Positions 7,040-9,961 of a stretch of 9,961 nucleotides of DNA are shown one piece after another. How positions within the stretch are numbered: the first letter of the stretch is position 1; each line of letters begins with the position of its first letter. Source of the DNA: an uncultured Desulfohalobiaceae bacterium (GTDB lineage: Bacteria > Desulfobacterota > Desulfovibrionia > Desulfovibrionales > Desulfonatronovibrionaceae); assembly GCA_913055195.1 (NCBI GenBank), contig CAJXJU010000019.1:1-9961 (forward strand), given 5' to 3'. The position numbers and the translations under genes are program-made. The notes below the pieces were generated by a model. It searched no databases. It saw only the letters and a program-made list of their open reading frames with translations, and was not told where the DNA came from.

Positions 7040-7116
7040 GGCGAGGTAGCTCAGCTGGTCAGAGCATGCGGCTCATATCCGCAGAGTCGGGGGTTCAAGT
7101 CCCTCCCTCGCTACCA
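7040..7116 (+). tRNA. tRNA with CAU anticodon, probably elongator Met
   Basis: A complete 77-nt cloverleaf with encoded CCA. Acceptor GGCGAGG (7040-7046) pairs with CCTCGCT (7106-7112), including a G1-U72 wobble; D stem GCTC/GAGC; anticodon stem TGCGG/CCGCA with loop CTCATAT (7072-7078), anticodon CAT at 7074-7076; five-base variable region; T arm GGGGG-TTCAAGT-CCCTC. The anticodon stem lacks the three G-C pairs of initiator tRNAs and position 1-72 is paired, so it is not the initiator. Elongator Met is the most likely identity; isoleucine tRNA with a lysidine-modified CAU anticodon cannot be fully excluded by eye. Confidence 0.93.
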
Positions 7117-7131
7117 GAATAAGAATAACGC

Positions 7132-7159
7132 TCTTGAAGGATTACCTTCAAAAGTTTTT
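7132..7159 (+). terminator. Rho-independent terminator after the tRNA
   Basis: Stem TTGAAGG (7134-7140) / CCTTCAA (7145-7151) with an ATTA loop, then AAG and TTTTT (7155-7159). It lies 18 bp after the tRNA CCA and suggests that the tRNA and ssrA are separate transcripts. Confidence 0.65.
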
Positions 7160-7213
7160 CTTTCTGGCTCTTGCCTTCTGGAATTTTAGGACTTATTAGT
7201 ATTTTATCAAAAT

Positions 7214-7241
7214 TTGCTCATTGATTTATCGAATGTATAAA
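7214..7241 (+). promoter_or_regulatory. Candidate ssrA promoter
   Basis: TTGCTC (7214-7219) and TATAAA (7236-7241) with a 16-bp spacer, the -10 preceded by TG. Transcription would begin near 7248, leaving a leader of roughly 40 nt to be removed by RNase P. The match is moderate and based on consensus alone. Confidence 0.4.
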
Positions 7242-7286
7242 TCATGGCATTTAATTACCCCTTATCGACCAACTTTTAAAAAGAAA

Positions 7287-7647
7287 GGGGGCGCCATGGT
7301 TTCGACGGGGACGGTTGAAGCCAGGGTTGCAGGCCGAGGTGCTGCGGGGACCTCGTAAAACACGCAGCAACAAAACAAATGCCAACGATTACGAATACGC
7401 AATGGCTGCTTAATTTTTAGCCACGCTTCTCTGGCTGATGCCTGATAGGCTGGAAGAAGCGACGACGCATCAGGCTGGCCTCCAGATTGAGTCTGACAAC
7501 TCAGGAGGTGAGAACCTCTTCAGACTGGTTTTCAGGATGCCTGACCAGGGGCTTACCTGAAAACGAGACTCTAAACCTGGTCTAAGCCTGTAGAAGCCTT
7601 GAGCGGAGCGTTCTCGGACGGGGGTTCGACTCCCCCCGCCTCCACCA
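7287..7647 (+). ncRNA. ssrA: Transfer-messenger RNA (tmRNA)
   Basis: A 361-nt one-piece tmRNA that rescues stalled ribosomes and tags the unfinished protein for proteolysis. The 5' end GGGGGCG (7287-7293) pairs with CGCCTCC (7637-7643), with the G3-U70 pair (7289/7641) that directs alanylation, and is followed by A73 and an encoded CCA. The conserved TTTCGACGGGGACGG near the 5' end and the T arm GGGGG-TTCGACT-CCCCC (7620-7636) are both present. The tag reading frame at 7381-7413 encodes ANDYEYAMAA and stop, with the usual hydrophobic AMAA end. Pseudoknot-forming stems fill the middle. It has no clear terminator of its own downstream. The 3' end is the boundary of the accessory region to the right. 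Confidence 0.97.
7381..7413 (+). other. tmRNA proteolysis tag reading frame
   Basis: GCC resume codon at 7381 through TAA at 7411-7413, encoding ANDYEYAMAA. The penultimate hydrophobic residues with a terminal Ala-Ala match ClpXP-type degrons. It resembles Desulfovibrio tags as I remember them. Confidence 0.93.
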
Positions 7648-7720
7648 ATTTCCTTTCAATTATCAATCCTTTCGGATAGTTATATCCTCCGGTTTTTCAA
7701 AACCCGACACCAGATCATTA

Positions 7721-9253
7721 TCAATCATCATTAAAGGTTGTACTTTCATACGCGGCCAGAACAGCCTGTTCCATACGGGCAATTTCTTCATCCGACAGGA
7801 AATCAAAATAACTCGCGCTTTTGCGTGCCGAGAGTCTGCCATTGTTCTGCAGGCAGAAGCGAATGAAGAGGTCGATCTTCCGGTCGGGCATATCCACGAT
7901 CTCCTGGATGGCTCTTTTAGTTTCATCGTAGTTGGCCAGGAACTCCAATTCGCGGGCAAGTTCCGTGTCAATGGTCTGTTTAATGAATCTGAAGAGAGCC
8001 TCCACCTGGGGCGTCATATCAATATAGCGGTACCACCTGACAGTATCGTTGTGCACAATCATGTGACCTTCTTCATCGAGTGAGTATTCCACCAGAGGCA
8101 TAAGATGCCGCGAAAATGCTTCCAGAGAGGCATCATAGTCGGCAGGATTCTTCAGCATTGATGCTGATATGGGAAACATAACGCGTTGAGGCGTAAATCC
8201 TCTGCGGGCAAGAATGTTGTGAATCAGGAAACGGTGAATGCGGCCATTGCCGTCCTCGAACGGGTGCAAAAAAACAAACCCATAGGCAATAACAGCAGCA
8301 TGAATCACCGCGGACACGCCACTTGCTTCCATGCGCTTGTGAGCGGCTACCAGGCCATCCATCAGGTCGGCCAGATCCTCTGGTTTTGGGCCTACAAAGT
8401 GTATCCTTTCCCTTTGCCAGGCAACTGTCTCTCCCACATAATTCTGGCTCTTCCGGTAGTCGCAATCGCGAAACCGTGGTTCAACAATGCGATTTTGAAG
8501 CTCGATCAAACGCGATTTTTCGCAGAAGTCTTCCTGTTCTGCCAGTTGAAGCAGCGTTACAAATCGCTCGGTCCGGGTCGATGTGGGCTTGATATGTTCA
8601 ATCTCAAAAGATGATTTTGTCTCCTTGCTGTACAGATAGCCGAGTGCCCTCCTCAACAATTCCGGAGAATAGGCAGACACGACCTCGCGGCACCGTGCGG
8701 GAAGATCAGCTGCTTCAAAGTCGCGCAGAGTATCGGTGCGGCGAACAGTCGGGCAAAATCGCCGATCACCCAGTAAATTATCGTTGATTCGCTGACGACG
8801 AACCTGGCGAGCCGGGGTGATGGTATAGTACTCATCCGGTTCGAGCAAATCAATGTAGTTGCCCTGTTTCACGTCATCCAGTGGCAGCGTTTTGCCAGTC
8901 AAAAACTCGTACAGATACCACAACCGCCTGGCGTATTTGCCGGTTGGTTTAGACCGGACATATTCGAGGATCTCTTCCTCACCAACCTCCTGAAACAGGC
9001 TGGCGAGTATAGCGAGATTCGTACCGTCATACTTGAGTGCAAATTCCAGATGATCGCCCAGAGTATCCCCTGGCCAATACTTAGGCGGATATACCTCCTC
9101 AACTATACCCCCGCTCGAGTCGATCCGGTGGATTCCGCTGGTCGTCACCAGGGACCTGTGCCAATTGGGAATGACATCGAGACCGTACCGGTCGATAAGT
9201 GCCGCATACCCTGCGAGTCTGCAAGTTGATCTATCCTGATCCTTTTCAACCAT
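7721..9253 (-). CDS. Fic-domain protein (putative AMP transferase)
   Basis: A 510-aa protein with a complete Fic motif HPFEDGNGRIHR (330-341), the signature of enzymes that usually transfer AMP from ATP to hydroxyl groups of target proteins. The catalytic histidine is H330 and the phosphate-binding arginine is R341. N-terminal to it, SFEIEH (215-220) in KETKSSFEIEH resembles the (S/T)xxxE(G/N) inhibitory helix of class II Fic proteins, but with His at the last position, followed by the family segment TSTRTERF (224-231). Residues 1-200 and 400-510 are helical and not assignable by eye; there is no signal peptide or membrane segment. The ATG at 9253 has AGAGG five bases upstream and a TGnTATAAT promoter just before it. 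It stands alone between ssrA and a toxin-antitoxin pair and is visibly GC-richer than mqsR next to it, suggesting acquisition. Its target is unknown. Confidence 0.92.
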   Translation of the reverse strand: MVEKDQDRSTCRLAGYAALIDRYGLDVIPNWHRSLVTTSGIHRIDSSGGIVEEVYPPKYWPGDTLGDHLEFALKYDGTNLAILASLFQEVGEEEILEYVRSKPTGKYARRLWYLYEFLTGKTLPLDDVKQGNYIDLLEPDEYYTITPARQVRRQRINDNLLGDRRFCPTVRRTDTLRDFEAADLPARCREVVSAYSPELLRRALGYLYSKETKSSFEIEHIKPTSTRTERFVTLLQLAEQEDFCEKSRLIELQNRIVEPRFRDCDYRKSQNYVGETVAWQRERIHFVGPKPEDLADLMDGLVAAHKRMEASGVSAVIHAAVIAYGFVFLHPFEDGNGRIHRFLIHNILARRGFTPQRVMFPISASMLKNPADYDASLEAFSRHLMPLVEYSLDEEGHMIVHNDTVRWYRYIDMTPQVEALFRFIKQTIDTELARELEFLANYDETKRAIQEIVDMPDRKIDLFIRFCLQNNGRLSARKSASYFDFLSDEEIARMEQAVLAAYESTTFNDD

Positions 9254-9272
9254 GGTTGCCTCTGGAAAAATG

Positions 9273-9281
9273 ATTATAGCA
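9273..9281 (-). promoter_or_regulatory. Extended -10 promoter of the fic gene
   Basis: TGCTATAAT on the - strand, a perfect -10 with the TGn extension that can replace a good -35; no TTGACA-like box lies at the right distance. Transcription would start about 13 nt before the ATG, so the leader is very short but still carries AGAGG (9259-9263). Confidence 0.55.
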
Positions 9282-9443
9282 CAAGAAATATCGTTATATT
9301 TTAGCGCAAGTCAAGAAAAATAATTACAGGAGACTTTCCATAGCACTCTCGACCCAACAAGAAAAACAGTTACAATCAACAGGGCAATCGCACCTAAATT
9401 TCGTTGATAATTAACAACTTTTTTCCTGTCCCTATTTTCCGTT

Positions 9444-9466
9444 AGCCCTGAATCGGGGGCTTTTTT
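9444..9466 (+). terminator. Terminator-like hairpin upstream of mqsRA
   Basis: AGCCC (9444-9448) pairs with GGGCT (9457-9461), extended by a T-G pair, and is followed by TTTTTT (9461-9466). It points along the + strand although no + strand gene is seen upstream between fic and mqsR. It may insulate mqsRA or end an unrecognised small RNA. Confidence 0.55.
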
Positions 9467-9470
9467 GTTC

Positions 9471-9498
9471 TTGACATTTTAACCATATTGGTTAATCT
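9471..9498 (+). promoter_or_regulatory. mqsRA promoter
   Basis: A perfect -35 TTGACA at 9471-9476. The -10 is less clear: TAATCT (9493-9498, 16-bp spacer) is the best fit. The operator palindrome fills the spacer, so bound antitoxin would block RNA polymerase. Confidence 0.5.
9479..9495 (+). promoter_or_regulatory. MqsA operator palindrome
   Basis: A perfect inverted repeat TTAACCA-TAT-TGGTTAA. The arms TAACC...GGTTA and their spacing equal those of the E. coli mqsRA operator as I recall it (TAACCTTTTAGGTTA), which the MqsA C-terminal helix-turn-helix binds. It overlaps the promoter 21 bp before the mqsR start, the expected place for autoregulation. Confidence 0.8.
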
Positions 9499-9515
9499 CT
9501 CCCTTAGAGGATAAT

Positions 9516-9812
9516 ATGGAAAAAAGACGGCCACATTACAACCTTTCCACAATACAGGATTTTATAAAAGAAAAAAAATATTTTATTACTGGTAGCGCGT
9601 ATACAGGAGCGCTCGCATTAAGTTTTGATGAGGATGATATTTTGAATGCTGCAATGAGCTTGACCCATAAAAATTTTTATAAATCAATGACAAGTTATAA
9701 AAATCATAAAATATGGCAAGATGTTTATCATCTTACATACAAAGACGTTAAACTTTATATTAAACTTCAATTAACAGATAAAGCAGTCGTTATTTCTTTT
9801 AAAAAGAAATAG
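9516..9812 (+). CDS. mqsR: mRNA interferase toxin MqsR
   Basis: A 98-aa toxin, exactly the length of E. coli MqsR, a RelE-fold ribonuclease that cuts mRNA mainly at GCU sites and halts growth. Similarity to the E. coli protein is recognisable throughout: MEKRRPH at the start, NFYKSMTSYKNHKIWQDVY at 53-71 and VVISFKKK at the end. The catalytic residues reported for E. coli are at the same positions: K56, Q68 and Y81. So the toxin looks active. The ATG at 9516 has AGAGG five bases upstream (9506-9510). The toxin precedes the antitoxin, the order typical of mqsRA and the reverse of most such pairs. Codons are strongly AT-rich, unlike fic and the core genes, which points to horizontal transfer. 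Expression is probably repressed by MqsA at the 9479-9495 operator. Confidence 0.95.
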   Translation: MEKRRPHYNLSTIQDFIKEKKYFITGSAYTGALALSFDEDDILNAAMSLTHKNFYKSMTSYKNHKIWQDVYHLTYKDVKLYIKLQLTDKAVVISFKKK

Positions 9813-9824
9813 AGGATAAATATT

Positions 9825-9961
9825 ATGAAAGAATGTCCAATTTGTGGTAATGACAAACTAACAAGAGATATACGCAACGTTGTTTTCGAATATAAGGGCC
9901 AAAAGATAACAATAAAACAGCCTGGCCTTTATTGTGATGAATGTGGAGAAGCTTTTTATGA
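9825..9961 (+). CDS. mqsA: Antitoxin MqsA, N-terminal part (cut by window end)
   Basis: The first 45 codons of an MqsA-type antitoxin; the gene runs off the window. The visible part is the zinc-binding, toxin-neutralising domain: CPIC (C4, C7) and CDEC (C37, C40) are the two CxxC pairs, at nearly the same positions as in E. coli MqsA, with GLY just before the second pair as in that protein. The C-terminal helix-turn-helix DNA-binding domain should lie beyond the edge. The ATG at 9825 is 12 bp after the mqsR stop and uses GAGG at 9812-9815, which overlaps that stop, so translation is probably coupled. MqsA would bind MqsR and repress the operon at the upstream palindrome. Confidence 0.93.
   Translation, partial: MKECPICGNDKLTRDIRNVVFEYKGQKITIKQPGLYCDECGEAFY

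Larger units (their letters stand above)
9254..9515. other. Divergent intergenic region between fic and mqsR
   Basis: No gene on either strand. It contains the fic promoter at the left edge, an orphan terminator-like hairpin at 9444-9466 and the mqsRA promoter and operator at the right edge. Between about 9285 and 9440 I see nothing definite: an ACAGGAG purine motif near 9327 is followed by no start codon, and the stretch may be the remnant of a lost gene or a small RNA ended by the hairpin. Confidence 0.4.

Noticed and set aside
7673..7697. Terminator for ssrA: stem GGATA/TATCC followed by TTTTT
   Set aside because: The stem is only five A/T-rich pairs and five bases separate it from the T-run, so it is too weak to annotate.
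7648..9961. Second copy of the ssrA 3' end marking an island boundary
   Set aside because: I found no stretch resembling the T arm and CCA end of ssrA downstream within the window.
1..9961. CRISPR array
   Set aside because: No regularly spaced direct repeats occur; the only dispersed repeat is the two-copy palindrome.

Overview
The window looks like a chromosomal segment of a Gram-negative, probably Desulfobacterota (Desulfovibrionales-like) bacterium. The lineage call rests on the tmRNA tag ANDYEYAMAA, which resembles tags I recall from Desulfovibrio, on Shine-Dalgarno sites of the AGGAG type, and on the general gene content. It is an inference with moderate confidence; no marker gene here settles it.

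Left part (1-4170), all on the + strand. A COG1313-type radical SAM protein is followed 22 bp later by archease, the activator of the RNA ligase RtcB. Next come RtcB itself with all catalytic residues, a DUF1992 (DnaJC28-like) protein and a SlyD-like FKBP prolyl isomerase with a cysteine-rich tail. A strong terminator closes the cluster. Archease and RtcB form an RNA ligation/repair pair that joins 2',3'-cyclic-phosphate and 5'-OH ends. Two copies of a 30-bp palindromic repeat, in opposite orientation, flank the radical SAM-archease pair, and the second copy sits between archease and rtcB.

Middle part (4148-6873), on the - strand. An AMMECR1-domain protein lies 2 bp upstream of a full-length bifunctional Rel/SpoT (p)ppGpp synthetase-hydrolase, forming a tight two-gene unit. 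The last codons of rel lie inside the terminator hairpin of the convergent FKBP gene.

RNA block (7040-7647), on the + strand: a tRNA with anticodon CAU (most likely elongator Met) with its own promoter and terminator, then a complete one-piece tmRNA (ssrA).

Right part (7648-9961). This has an accessory character and begins directly after the ssrA 3' end, a well-known integration hot spot. It holds a 510-aa Fic-domain protein on the - strand and, divergently, an mqsR toxin-mqsA antitoxin pair whose operator palindrome is visible; mqsA is cut by the window edge. Base composition changes sharply here: fic is GC-richer than its surroundings and mqsR is very AT-rich. No integrase or second att copy is visible, so an island is an inference.
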